Source of the DNA: Agrobacterium albertimagni AOL15
GTDB lineage: Bacteria; Pseudomonadota; Alphaproteobacteria; Rhizobiales; Rhizobiaceae
DNA length: 64,000 nucleotides
Direction: 5' to 3'
Assembly: GCF_000300855.1 (NCBI RefSeq)
Contig: NZ_ALJF01000008.1
Span: 62,001 to 126,000, forward strand
In this document: in pieces, positions 27,186 through 35,388 of the stretch
How positions within the stretch are numbered: the stretch's first letter is position 1
Layout of the letters: every line of letters begins with the position of its first letter
Notes under the pieces: model-generated
What the model was told of the DNA's origin: nothing
The model's database searches: none
The model's input: only the letters and a program-made list of their open reading frames with translations
Made by a program: the position numbers and the translations under genes

Positions 27186-27841
27186 ACGGGCCGCATGATC
27201 TCGGTGGGCAGATGGGCTTCGGTCCGGTCGCGCCGGAAAAGGACGAGCCGTATTTCCATGCCGACTGGGAAAAGCGGGCGCTCGGCATCACCCTGTCCTG
27301 TGGCGCCTTCGGCGCCTGGTCGATCGACGAGAGCCGCCATGCGCGCGAGAACATTCCGCCTGCGAGCTACTTGGCAGCGAGCTATTACGAGGTCTGGATC
27401 CGGGGTATCGACATGCTGCTTCAGCGGCATGGTTTCGCCACAGCCGAAGAGTTGGCAGCGGGGCATTATCTGGAACAGGGCCGCGCTCCGAAGCGGGTCC
27501 TGAAAGCCGAGATGGTCGAAGGCGTGCTGGCCCGTGGTGGGCCGTGCGATCGGCCCGTCGACGCGGCACCGAATTTCGCCGTGGGGGATAGAGTTCGCAC
27601 GAAGAACTTCAACCCGACCGGTCATACGCGCCTGCCGCGTTATGCCCGCGCAAAGACGGGTGTCGTGGAGGCAGTGCAAGGCGGCTTCGTTTTCCCTGAT
27701 GATAATGCCCATGGTAGCGGCGAGAACCCGCAATGGGTCTATACCGTCGTCTTTACCGGGGACGAGATCTGGGGCGAGGGGGCAGACCCGACGCTTACCG
27801 TCTCCATCGATGCCTGGGATAGCTATCTTGAGCGAGTGTGA
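27182..27841 (+). CDS. nthB: Nitrile hydratase beta subunit
   Basis: Partner of the alpha subunit; supplies arginines that contact the oxidised cysteines of the metal site. It starts [16 protein letters not shown], the standard opening of the family, and its C-terminal SH3-like half contains [29 protein letters not shown], also standard, ending with AWDSYLERV. 219 residues. Translationally coupled to the alpha gene by a 4-nt overlap. Confidence 0.96.
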   Translation: MNGPHDLGGQMGFGPVAPEKDEPYFHADWEKRALGITLSCGAFGAWSIDESRHARENIPPASYLAASYYEVWIRGIDMLLQRHGFATAEELAAGHYLEQGRAPKRVLKAEMVEGVLARGGPCDRPVDAAPNFAVGDRVRTKNFNPTGHTRLPRYARAKTGVVEAVQGGFVFPDDNAHGSGENPQWVYTVVFTGDEIWGEGADPTLTVSIDAWDSYLERV

Positions 27842-28202
27842 CACGGTGACCGATCTCGCTGAAACGCCCGGCCTGCCGCGTTCGCCCGAAGGTGACCCGG
27901 TCTTTTCCGAGCCGTGGCAGGCACAAGCCTTTGCGATGACCGTGCATCTGCATGCACGTGGCGTGTTCAGCTGGACGGAATGGGCGGAGAGCCTGTCTGC
28001 CGAAGTGCATCAACCGGGGCGGGCGACTGACGGATCCGACTATTTCAATGCCTGGGTCGCGGCATTGGCCGGGCTGCTTGAGCGCAAGGGGCTGGCCGAT
28101 CGCGACACCGTCGAGGCCTTGCGCGAAAGCTGGCAGCGGGCGGCGGAGGCCACGCCGCATGGTTCGCCGATCGAGCTCGCCAATGATCCGCTCAGGGGCT
28201 GA
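27828..28202 (+). CDS. Nitrile hydratase accessory (activator) protein
   Basis: Small protein of the NHase activator/P14K-like family, which delivers cobalt to the alpha subunit by subunit exchange. Diagnostic text: PVFSEPWQAQAFAMTVHLHARGVFSWTEWAE and NAWVAALAGLLERKGL, which resemble the beta-subunit N-terminal half. The start is uncertain: TTG at 27828 (overlapping nthB, giving LSEC read as MSEC, with GGGAT upstream) or GTG at 27846. About 119-125 residues. It closes the alpha-beta-activator order typical of cobalt nitrile hydratases. Confidence 0.85.
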   Translation: MSECDTVTDLAETPGLPRSPEGDPVFSEPWQAQAFAMTVHLHARGVFSWTEWAESLSAEVHQPGRATDGSDYFNAWVAALAGLLERKGLADRDTVEALRESWQRAAEATPHGSPIELANDPLRG

Positions 28203-28275
28203 TGTCCATGATTTGTTCTGACTTTCCCGGCTTTGGCCTTGCATCGGGCCAACGAATCCGCGCATGACCTAGGTC

Positions 28276-29406
28276 ATGCAATTCGCGCCCCAGCAAGACG
28301 AGGCCCTCAAGGCCGTTTCGAAATGGCTGAAGGAGGGGAAAACCCCGGTCTTCCGCCTGTTCGGCTATGCCGGTACGGGCAAGACGACACTCGCCAAGCA
28401 TTTCGCCGAACATGTCGATGGCGATGTCTTGTTTGCCGCCTTCACCGGCAAGGCTGCCCAGGTTCTGCGCTCGCGGGGCGCCTCGAATGCTAAAACCATC
28501 CATTCGTTGATTTATCGCCCGCGCGGCGAGGAGGCTGTCGAGGACGAGGAAACGGGCAAGACGTCGATCGCGCCGATGTTCTCGATCAACCGCCAGAGCC
28601 CGGTCGCCAAGGCCGCACTCATCGTCATCGACGAATGCTCCATGGTCGACGAGGCGCTCGGCCGCGACCTGATGAGCTTCGGCACACCGATCCTGGTGCT
28701 CGGCGATCCCGGCCAGCTGCCGCCGGTCTCTGGTGGTGGCTTCTTCACCGACCAGGAGCCGGATTATCTCTTGACCGAGATCCATCGCCAAGCGCGCGAC
28801 AATCCGATCATCCAGCTCGCGATGCATATCCGCGAGGGCAAGGAGATCATGTATGGCGATTACGGCGATACCGCACGGGTGATCTCGAAGAACGAGGTGA
28901 CGCAGGATCTCGTGCTCGGGGCCGATCAGGTTCTGGTCGGCACCAACAAGACGCGGCGGCGCTACAACATGCGCCTGCGCGAGCTCAAAGGCTTTACCGT
29001 CGATTATCCCCAGGCTGGCGATAAGCTCGTGTGTCTAAGGAACGATCAGGTCAAGGGCCTGCTCAATGGCTCGCTCTGGCAGGTGATGACTTCGTCGCGC
29101 GAGACCGTGAAGCCCGGCATCAATCTGCTGATCAAGCCCGAAGACGACGACATGGATCGCGGCGCCGCGAAGATCAAACTGCTGAAGGCGGCCTTCGAGG
29201 AGATCGACACCGAGATCCCCTGGTCGACGCGCAAGCGCTACGACGAGTTCGACTACGGCTATGCGCTCACGGTCCATAAGGCGCAGGGCTCGCAGTGGAA
29301 TGACGTCGTGCTTTTTGACGAGAGCTGGGCGTTTCGCGATACCCGCGAGCGCTGGCTCTATACCGCCGTCACCCGTGCCGCGGAGACGCTTACCATCGTC
29401 CGGTAA
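28276..29406 (+). CDS. RecD2-like ATP-dependent helicase (SF1B AAA protein)
   Basis: A 376-residue superfamily 1B helicase of the RecD2/Dda type, which moves 5' to 3' on DNA. Walker A GYAGTGKTTLAKHF is at about residues 30-43, motif II VIDECSMVDEAL near 115, motif III LGDPGQLPPV near 145, and motif VI ALTVHKAQGSQW with the final YTAVTRAAETLTIV near the end. The N-terminal OB/HhH parts of long RecD2 are absent, so it is the short form common in alphaproteobacteria. 73 nt after the NHase accessory gene; no sign that it belongs to that operon functionally. Role probably DNA repair or replication restart. Confidence 0.9.
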   Translation: MQFAPQQDEALKAVSKWLKEGKTPVFRLFGYAGTGKTTLAKHFAEHVDGDVLFAAFTGKAAQVLRSRGASNAKTIHSLIYRPRGEEAVEDEETGKTSIAPMFSINRQSPVAKAALIVIDECSMVDEALGRDLMSFGTPILVLGDPGQLPPVSGGGFFTDQEPDYLLTEIHRQARDNPIIQLAMHIREGKEIMYGDYGDTARVISKNEVTQDLVLGADQVLVGTNKTRRRYNMRLRELKGFTVDYPQAGDKLVCLRNDQVKGLLNGSLWQVMTSSRETVKPGINLLIKPEDDDMDRGAAKIKLLKAAFEEIDTEIPWSTRKRYDEFDYGYALTVHKAQGSQWNDVVLFDESWAFRDTRERWLYTAVTRAAETLTIVR

Positions 29407-29419
29407 GCGTTGCCTGGGA

Positions 29420-29932
29420 TCACTTCGATTTCAGGGCGGCAAGCGTTGCCATCAGCGCCATAGTGTCCTTCTCCGATGCCGCGGCAATCGCGGATAACGG
29501 TGTCGTGGCGTCGGCGACGGTGAAGCCGGCGAGCTTGAGGGCTGCGATCACATCCGCTTCCCCTCGTCCAAGTAGCGGTGCCACCTGTGCCGGCGTGCCG
29601 CCAGCCACCACGTTGATCATGGCGAAAGCCGGATTGCCGGCTGCACCAGTCGCGGTTCCGGTGATCGCCGGCCAGGCGAAGGCAAGGCCAGCCACGAGAC
29701 AGACACCGAGCGACAGGGCCATCGGCAGCCGCTTGAAATAGGCGAGGAAGGGCCGCCAGTTTTTCCAGACATGCAGGACGAAGGGCAGGATCAAAACCAT
29801 GCTCAGCCATTCATGCATCTCGCGGAAGGCGGCGGTCCCGGTGTGGAAGAAGAGCGCAATGCCCGAGATCAGGGAGACGAGAAAGAGCCCGGTGGTGAAG
29901 GGCGTGGCGTAGCGCGAGAAGATGTTGGGCAT
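29420..29932 (-). CDS. DUF4405 membrane protein
   Basis: An integral membrane protein of 170 residues. Residues 1-95 hold three hydrophobic segments with His residues suited to heme binding (FHTGTAAFREMHEWLSM and LHVWKNW), which places it in DUF4405, related to cytochrome b561/FdnI-type membrane hemoproteins. The C-terminal half (about 110-170) is periplasmic or cytoplasmic, Ala-rich, and looks like two weak SHOCT/SAM-like helical hairpins. It is convergent with the helicase, 13 nt apart, and its upstream neighbour is the MerR-LuxR regulator on the same strand. Function unknown. Confidence 0.7.
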   Translation of the reverse strand: MPNIFSRYATPFTTGLFLVSLISGIALFFHTGTAAFREMHEWLSMVLILPFVLHVWKNWRPFLAYFKRLPMALSLGVCLVAGLAFAWPAITGTATGAAGNPAFAMINVVAGGTPAQVAPLLGRGEADVIAALKLAGFTVADATTPLSAIAAASEKDTMALMATLAALKSK

Positions 29933-30040
29933 AGGGAGGCCTTGGTCGGCGTTGACGATATCCGCTCCTAGCGCTGTCGCATTTCGCCGTCCCGTTAAAC
30001 TTCCTCCACTATTGATGATGCGCGAGATGAGGGCTGGTCT

Positions 30041-30727
30041 TCAATTGGCGACCATGCCGAGAAGAACGGCTTTCGCCACGGCCTGGAAGCGGTTCTGGGC
30101 GTTGAGTTTGTCGACGATGCTCGCTTCCACGGCACTGACTTCCTCGGTCTTCAGTTCGAGCGTGCGTGCGATCCGGATCGGGGTATAGCCTTCGACCATC
30201 AACTGCAGGCAGCGGGCCTCCGTCTCGGTGAGGGGCGGCCCCTTCGGTTCGGTGTTCAGCTGTCCGGTCTCGGCCTCTTCGTGATCGAGGAGGGCGTTCA
30301 GTTGCTGGAGCTGTCGATGGATCGTCGAAAGATTGGAGGCCAGCTCACGGCGGCGGGCGAGCAGGGTTTCCTCCAGGATCAGATTGGCTTCGCTCGTCGA
30401 GCTGGCGGTTGCAAGCGTCTCGAACAGGTCCTGGATGACTGAAACCGACATGCCGACTTCGCGGCAGACATTGATCAGAGCCATTCGGGCGATTTCGTCA
30501 CGCCCGTACACACGCATGAGGCCCATGCGCCGCGCGGTGAGAAGGCCCTTTTCCTCGTAGAAATGCAGTGTTCGGTGGGTGACGCCGAAGAATTCCGCCA
30601 TTTCGGCAATCGCGACCGGCTCCTTTGGCGGGGTTCTCGTCTGGACAAGGTCCGGGAAGAATAATGCCGTGCCAGTCTGACCGGATACGCTGGTGATCGG
30701 TTGCAGATGATGTGTTCCGTGCGGCAT
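30041..30727 (-). CDS. MerR-type regulator with C-terminal LuxR-type HTH
   Basis: A transcription regulator with two DNA-binding-type domains. The start at MPHGTHHLQPITS is chosen because GGAGGGG lies just upstream; earlier in-frame ATGs have no such site. After about 38 residues the MerR domain follows (VAIAEMAEFFGVTHRTLHFYEEKGLL to about residue 110), then a coiled coil (about 110-160). Residues 165-228 read LTETEARCLQLMVEGYTPIRIARTLELKTEEVSAVEASIVDKLN, the GerE/LuxR HTH pattern. MerR proteins normally end in an effector domain, not a second HTH. No effector-binding Cys set is visible. Confidence 0.82.
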   Translation of the reverse strand: MPHGTHHLQPITSVSGQTGTALFFPDLVQTRTPPKEPVAIAEMAEFFGVTHRTLHFYEEKGLLTARRMGLMRVYGRDEIARMALINVCREVGMSVSVIQDLFETLATASSTSEANLILEETLLARRRELASNLSTIHRQLQQLNALLDHEEAETGQLNTEPKGPPLTETEARCLQLMVEGYTPIRIARTLELKTEEVSAVEASIVDKLNAQNRFQAVAKAVLLGMVAN

Positions 30728-30907
30728 GTACCCCTCCATGTTCATTGCCAACGCGTCTGCTCAAGCCGATAGTTCGCTCCCTCCTGGTTTTCCGCTCGTC
30801 TGGCGGCGCGGAGAATCGTCGTCTCACTGAAGACTATAGTATATTGGAAATACGTGAAGTAAGTTTTCGAAAGCGGAGCCTTGCCCCTCTTGGTGGGGCA
30901 GCACAGT

Positions 30908-31885
30908 TCAGCGGAGCGGGGAAGACAGGGCGATCAGCCTCGTCATCTCTGTGATGATCTCGCTGCTCTGCGCGAGGCCGGCCCATTGCTGCTGGGAGCG
31001 ACGCGCACTGATATAGGTCTCGTCGGTGCGCTCCAGCGTGTAGCGATAGGTTGCGTCCAGGCACTTCATCTGGCCCGTCGACAGTTCGTTCTTGTGGCAG
31101 AAGCGATAGATCGAACCGGGAAGCGTCAGGTTCGCGCCGGCAAAACCGTTGGCGAAGGCGCCGATTTCCAGGCTGTCGCCGTCGGTCTCGCAGACGCTCA
31201 TGCTGATCGGCACTTCGCTGCCGGAGCGGAGATGGCGAAGGCCGAGCTTGAGCGTGGTGCCGAGGCAGTGCGCCTTCAATTCGAAATGGAGGGGATGCGG
31301 TGCTCCGCCTTCGAAACTGGGTTTTTCATTCGGGCCAGCGATGCAGACCGCCCAGAGCCTTGTGCTCCAGAGCCTTGTCGCATTGACGAAGATCGAGGCG
31401 ATCAGATCGTCGCCGTCGGGACGGCGGATAAAGAGCCGTGGAAGCGAGGCCCTGTCGCCGGCGAGGGCGGGGTTTTCGACCTCGGCGAAGGTAGTCTCGA
31501 TCAGGTCGAGGTCACGCCCGTGGCTGATGTCGGCTGACGATGCGACGCGGTCATAGACCGGAACATAACCGCCGAGCGGAATGCGAATGCGCAAGGGATC
31601 ATCGCGTCCTTCGTCGGCATAGAACTGGTTCAACAACTTGCGCAGCTTGCCGGCCTGGACCCGGACCAGCGGATCGGTGCCCGGATCGAAACCATGGTTG
31701 CGGCTGAACACGTCGATGCCGATCGTGTAGCCCTTCAGTTGGTGAGACAGGCCAAGCTGCTCCATCTCGACGATGAATTTGAGGAAGGAGCGCAGCCTTT
31801 CGGAGCGTGCGAATGTCCTGCTCCGCAACACCCGCTGCAGAGCCTCCGAAACCTGCCCGCTATCGATACCGGTTTCCGTCAACAT
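30908..31885 (-). CDS. Winged-helix protein related to N-termini of TolB/TPR-type adenylate cyclases
   Basis: 325 residues. The first 110 (LQRVLRSRTFARSERLRSFLKFIVEM ... DPLVRVQAGKLRKLLNQFYADEG ... IRIPLGGYVPVYD) match the winged-helix-like domain found at the N-terminus of many rhizobial adenylate cyclase and TolB/TPR proteins, where it is thought to bind DNA. Here it is joined to a C-terminal part with no recognisable enzyme; that part has several Cys and is beta-rich, and might be a sensor. No membrane helix is seen. GGAG precedes the ATG. It is divergent from pdxJ. Function unknown, regulator likely. Confidence 0.6.
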   Translation of the reverse strand: MLTETGIDSGQVSEALQRVLRSRTFARSERLRSFLKFIVEMEQLGLSHQLKGYTIGIDVFSRNHGFDPGTDPLVRVQAGKLRKLLNQFYADEGRDDPLRIRIPLGGYVPVYDRVASSADISHGRDLDLIETTFAEVENPALAGDRASLPRLFIRRPDGDDLIASIFVNATRLWSTRLWAVCIAGPNEKPSFEGGAPHPLHFELKAHCLGTTLKLGLRHLRSGSEVPISMSVCETDGDSLEIGAFANGFAGANLTLPGSIYRFCHKNELSTGQMKCLDATYRYTLERTDETYISARRSQQQWAGLAQSSEIITEMTRLIALSSPLR

Positions 31886-32139
31886 GCTTGCTCCAACCGC
31901 TCCAGGCCGCTTCAGGGGACGCCTGCGCCGTTATCCGACTGTGCGTATTTGTGCGATCCGTCACAATCGAGATCTGACTAAAGGATGGGGGCTAGGCGTC
32001 AATACCTTAAAGTCTAGGGGGTGAGCGCGGTTGCCATTCATCAATTTCCCGCATCGGAGCATTTGCGATTCTCGTTGGCCTTCGATAACCCGATGCCGTA
32101 AGGATGCCCCAGACCTCTTCATCGCCGGATCATGCTGCC

Positions 32140-32892
32140 ATGCCTGCCAAGCTCTCCGTCAACCTCAATGCCATTGCCATGCTTCGCAACCGCCGGGATC
32201 TGCCCTGGCCCAGCGTTGCCCACCTGGGCCGCATTGCCCTGGCTGCCGGTGCCAGCGGCCTGACGGTGCATCCGCGCCCGGATCAGCGGCACATCCGCTT
32301 CAGCGATCTGCCGGTGCTGCGGGCACTGATCGACGACGAATACCCGACGGCCGAGTTCAACATCGAGGGCTATCCGAGCGAGGATTTCCTGGCGCTTTGC
32401 GAGGTGACTGAGCCCGAGCAGGTCACGCTGGTCCCCGATGACCCGTCGCAGGCGACGTCCGACCATGGCTGGGACCTCGTCGCGCATCAGGATTTTCTCA
32501 AGCGTGTCGTGTCACGGCTTCGCGCCAAGGGCATGCGGGTGTCGCTCTTCGTCGATGGCGATGGACGCTCCGAACCGATGGCGCTGGCCAAGGCGACCGG
32601 TGCCGAGCGCGTCGAGCTCTATACCGGTTCCTATGGCGGTTGTTACGACAATCCGGACGAGGCTCTGCGTCAGGTCGAACTGCTCGGGCTGACGGCCGAT
32701 GCCGCCCGCGCCCAAGGGCTCGACGTCAATGCCGGGCACGACCTGACGGTGGCCAACCTGCCGCTCCTGGTGAAGCGCATCCCGCATCTTGCCGAAGTCT
32801 CGATCGGTCACGGCCTGACCGCCGATGCCCTCGAATACGGGATGGCCGAAACCGTCCGGCGCTTCTGCCGCGCCTGTGGCCAGACGATCTGA
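32140..32892 (+). CDS. pdxJ: Pyridoxine 5'-phosphate synthase
   Basis: Condenses 1-deoxyxylulose-5-phosphate with 3-amino-2-oxopropyl phosphate to make vitamin B6 phosphate. The start at [19 protein letters not shown] gives 250 residues, the usual size; an ATG 36 nt upstream is also possible. Motifs: the N-terminal phosphate/substrate segment, [27 protein letters not shown], and [12 protein letters not shown] near the C-terminus, with [11 protein letters not shown] for the second phosphate. A TIM barrel with the catalytic Glu in the FNIEG strand. It is convergent with the racemase gene. Confidence 0.96.
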   Translation: MPAKLSVNLNAIAMLRNRRDLPWPSVAHLGRIALAAGASGLTVHPRPDQRHIRFSDLPVLRALIDDEYPTAEFNIEGYPSEDFLALCEVTEPEQVTLVPDDPSQATSDHGWDLVAHQDFLKRVVSRLRAKGMRVSLFVDGDGRSEPMALAKATGAERVELYTGSYGGCYDNPDEALRQVELLGLTADAARAQGLDVNAGHDLTVANLPLLVKRIPHLAEVSIGHGLTADALEYGMAETVRRFCRACGQTI

Positions 32893-32908
32893 GCGACGGC
32901 TAGTTTTA

Positions 32909-33622
32909 TCAGGCAGCCCGCATGTCGCGATTGCCTTCCAGTGCGAAGGTTACGGCCGCTTCGGCATGGATCGTCGTCGAGTCGTAGCCGGGCAGCTGAA
33001 GCATGGTCGGGTCGAGGATGAGGCAAATCTCCGTGCAGCCAAGAATGACGCTGTCGGCACCCTCCGCCTTGGCCTGTTCGATGATCGCGTTCAGTTTGCC
33101 GCGCGATGCATCCAGAACGCGGCCTGCGCAAAGCTCTTCGAAGATGACGTCATGGGTAACGGTCCGCCCTTCGGCATCCGGCACCATGATCTCGATGCCA
33201 TGGCGCTTCATGCGCTCGGCGTAAAACGGCTGTTCCATCGTGTAGCGGGTCGCGAGCAGCAGCGGGTGTTTGGCGCCGCCGGCCTTCAGAGCATGGGCGG
33301 TTTCATCGATGATGTTGATGAGCGGTACGTCGATCCTGGCCTGCACCTCGTCGGCGACGAGATGCATGGTGTTGGTGCAGATGAGAACGCAGTCGGCGCC
33401 TGCCTTTTCCAGGCCAGTTGCGACGTCGCCCAGACGCTTCGCGGCAAGGTCCCAGCGGCCGGCCTTCTGCAGTGCCACGATCTCCGCAAAGTTGACCGAA
33501 TGCATCAGGACCTCTGCCGAAGTGAGGCCCCCGAGACGGGCGCGAACGGCCTCGTTGACCTGGCGATAATAGACCGCCGAACTTTCGAAACTCATCCCGC
33601 CAATCAAGCCAATCGTCTTCAT
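32909..33622 (-). CDS. Aspartate/glutamate racemase family protein
   Basis: Cofactor-independent amino-acid racemase. Two catalytic Cys act as the acid-base pair: Cys82 in ICTNTMHLVA and Cys197 in ILGCTEICLI. It begins MKTIGLIGGMSFESSAVYYRQVNE, the typical start of the aspartate racemase (YgeA-like) branch. 237 residues. It is divergent from an Lrp/AsnC regulator 164 nt away, which suggests amino-acid-responsive control. Substrate specificity (Asp, Glu or broad) cannot be decided here. Confidence 0.92.
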   Translation of the reverse strand: MKTIGLIGGMSFESSAVYYRQVNEAVRARLGGLTSAEVLMHSVNFAEIVALQKAGRWDLAAKRLGDVATGLEKAGADCVLICTNTMHLVADEVQARIDVPLINIIDETAHALKAGGAKHPLLLATRYTMEQPFYAERMKRHGIEIMVPDAEGRTVTHDVIFEELCAGRVLDASRGKLNAIIEQAKAEGADSVILGCTEICLILDPTMLQLPGYDSTTIHAEAAVTFALEGNRDMRAA

Positions 33623-33786
33623 CTGTCGTCTCCGTCATTTGATGCGAAGATGATGATGCGAACCCGGCGCAATTGGGTTGCAATGATGGGATCGAGAACA
33701 GCCCTTGGCGCATGACAGTTAGCGGGATATGAGGAGATTGCGCAGATTGTTTGCGCGTTCAGGCGCTTGGGCCGGGGAGATGTGGC

Positions 33787-34251
33787 GTGATCGACGAAAG
33801 AGACAGGAAGATTCTTGATCTGCTGCAGCAGGATTCGAGCATTGCGGTTGCGGATCTCGCTGAGCGCGTGGCCTTGTCAACGTCTGCCTGCTCGAGGCGG
33901 ATCCAGAAGCTCGAAGAACAGGGCTTCATCGCGCGTCGCATCGTCGTTCTGGATCGCGAGAAGATCGGTGTGCCGACGACCGTCTATGCGCTGGTGAAGA
34001 CCGCACACCATGCCGACGACTGGATCGAGGCGTTTCGCAAAGCCATCAGCGATATCCCGGAGATCGTCGAGGCTCATCGGCTGACGGGGCATTACGACTA
34101 TATTCTGAAGCTGGTCCTGCCGCGGGTCGAGCATTACGACGTCGTCTATCGACGGCTTGTCAAACGGGTCGAGCTCTTCGATGTCTCGGCCTCGATCTCG
34201 ATGGAAACCCTGAAACAGGGTTTGGCCGTACCGGTGGACTACGCCCGATAA
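33787..34251 (+). CDS. Lrp/AsnC family regulator
   Basis: Feast/famine regulator of 154 residues. The GTG start (VIDERDRKILDLLQQDSS) has GGGGAG 7 nt upstream; longer in-frame versions lack family similarity. The HTH occupies residues about 5-60 (IAVADLAERVALSTSACSRRIQKLEEQGFI) and the RAM effector domain about 65-150 (VEAHRLTGHYDYILKLVLP). Divergent from the racemase gene, which is therefore the likely target; a GCGCA-N7-TGCGC dyad lies just upstream of this gene (33740-33756). Confidence 0.92.
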   Translation: MIDERDRKILDLLQQDSSIAVADLAERVALSTSACSRRIQKLEEQGFIARRIVVLDREKIGVPTTVYALVKTAHHADDWIEAFRKAISDIPEIVEAHRLTGHYDYILKLVLPRVEHYDVVYRRLVKRVELFDVSASISMETLKQGLAVPVDYAR

Positions 34252-34277
34252 TCGAGCCTCCATCAAGGGTCGAACGC

Positions 34278-34311
34278 AAAAAAAAGGCCCCGGGACCGAA
34301 GCCCCGAGGCC
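34278..34311 (-). terminator. Intrinsic terminator of the small exported-protein array
   Basis: Read on the minus strand, GGCCUCGGGGC, loop UUCG and GUCCCGGGGCC form an 11-bp stem with two G-U pairs, followed by eight U. On the plus strand those two pairs would be A-C mismatches and no T-run follows, so the terminator serves the minus-strand array and not the Lrp gene. Confidence 0.88.
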
Positions 34312-34328
34312 CACCACGCACCCTTGAT

Positions 34329-34577
34329 TCAGGAAGCGTTGGAAACCGTGCGGTTGACGAGGGTCACCGTCTTGTCGGCATTGACCTTGTAGACTTCGTT
34401 GACGTCACGACCACTGCCGTCCGAGAATGTGTGGAAGAAGGTCGAACCGGCGGGTGCCTTTTCCAGCTGAACATTGGCGTTCTCATAGGTGATCGAGCCC
34501 GGGATCGGCTGGACGGAAGCGAAGGCTGCCGAACCGGCTGCGAGGGAAATGAGGGCTGCAGAAATGATGGTCTTCAT
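34329..34577 (-). CDS. Small exported protein, array copy A
   Basis: 82-residue protein with a signal peptide (residues 1-20, MKTIISAALISLAAGSAAFA). The mature part reads SVQPIPGSITYENANVQLEKAP... with the conserved core PIPGSITY, APAGSTFFHTF, EVYKVNADKTVTLVNR. I recognise it as a family repeated in Rhizobium and Agrobacterium genomes but know no function. AAGGAA precedes the ATG. It is the last of four tandem paralogues on the minus strand, almost identical to copies B and C, and is followed by a strong terminator. Confidence 0.85.
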   Translation of the reverse strand: MKTIISAALISLAAGSAAFASVQPIPGSITYENANVQLEKAPAGSTFFHTFSDGSGRDVNEVYKVNADKTVTLVNRTVSNAS

Positions 34578-34684
34578 GGTCGTATTCCTTGTGTAGCGTG
34601 GGGTTGGCGGCGACTCGGTTGGGGGGAAGGGGGAGAGGGGACCGAGCCGGCCGCCGAAGGGTGCGTCTTTGGGAGGCGCGCTGA

Positions 34685-34933
34685 TTACGAAGCGTTGGAG
34701 ACAGTGCGGTTGACGAGGGTCACCGACTTGTCGGCATTGACCTTGTAGACTTCGTTGACGTCACGACCGCTGCCGTCCGAGAATGTGTGGAAGAAGGTCG
34801 AACCGGCGGGTGCCTTTTCCAGCTGAACATTGGCGTTGTCATAGGTGATCGAGCCCGGGATCGGCTGGACGGAAGCGAAGGCTGCCGAGCCGGCTGCGAG
34901 GGAAATGAGGGCTGCAGAAATGATGGTCTTCAT
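34685..34933 (-). CDS. Small exported protein, array copy B
   Basis: 82 residues, differing from copy A at only a few positions (for example TYDN for TYEN and ADKSV for ADKTV). The start is the MKTIISAAL methionine, since AAGGAATAC precedes it as in the other copies; the frame is open 26 codons further back but that part is Pro-rich spacer sequence. Same signal peptide and PIPGSITY core. Function unknown. Confidence 0.85.
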   Translation of the reverse strand: MKTIISAALISLAAGSAAFASVQPIPGSITYDNANVQLEKAPAGSTFFHTFSDGSGRDVNEVYKVNADKSVTLVNRTVSNAS

Positions 34934-35039
34934 GGTGGTATTCCTTGTGTAGCGTGGGGTTGGCGGCGACCCGGTTGGGGGCGGGGGAGAGGGGACCGAG
35001 CCGGCCGCCAAAGGGTTTGCGTGCTGGGAGGCGCGCTGA

Positions 35040-35288
35040 TTACGAAGCGTTCGAGACAGTGCGGTTGACGAGGGTCACCGACTTGTCGGCGTTGACCTTG
35101 TAAACTTCGCGAACGTCGCGGCCGTCACCGTTGGAGAATGTGTGGAAGAAGGTCGAACCGGCGGGTGCCTTTTCCAGCTGGACGTTCGGGTTGTCATAGG
35201 TGATCGAGCCCGGGATCGGCTGGACGGCGGCGAAGGCTGCCGAACCGGCTGCGAGGGAAATCAGGGCTGCAGAGATGATGGTCTTCAT
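35040..35288 (-). CDS. Small exported protein, array copy C
   Basis: 82 residues, the most diverged of the three close copies: AAVQPIPG, NPNVQLEKAP, FSNGDGRDVREVYKVNADKSV. Signal peptide and length conserved. Upstream of it the spacer no longer resembles those of A and B, so it marks the 5' edge of the triplication. A GGGTAG-CAT-CTACCC hairpin (35351-35365) lies between it and copy D. Confidence 0.85.
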   Translation of the reverse strand: MKTIISAALISLAAGSAAFAAVQPIPGSITYDNPNVQLEKAPAGSTFFHTFSNGDGRDVREVYKVNADKSVTLVNRTVSNAS

Positions 35289-35388
35289 GATCGTATTCCT
35301 TATCTTGAATTGAGCTGAGTCTCAGGCATTCAGCTCTAGATTGTAGTGATGGGTAGCATCTACCCGTGATGAGGATCGTCTTTTCCTG

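Larger units (their letters stand above)
34329..35288 (-). repeat. Tandem triplication, unit about 355 bp
   Basis: Three copies of a gene plus its spacer recur with periods of 356 and 355 bp. The two spacers (34578-34684 and 34934-35039) are nearly as alike as the genes, both keeping the ribosome site and a G-rich inverted repeat (GGCGGC ... GCCGCC). Sequence identity in the spacers points to recent duplication by unequal crossing over. Confidence 0.9.

Noticed and set aside
34329..35288. CRISPR-like regular repeats
   Set aside because: The period is about 355 bp and the repeat unit is a coding gene with its spacer; no short identical repeats with unique spacers are present.
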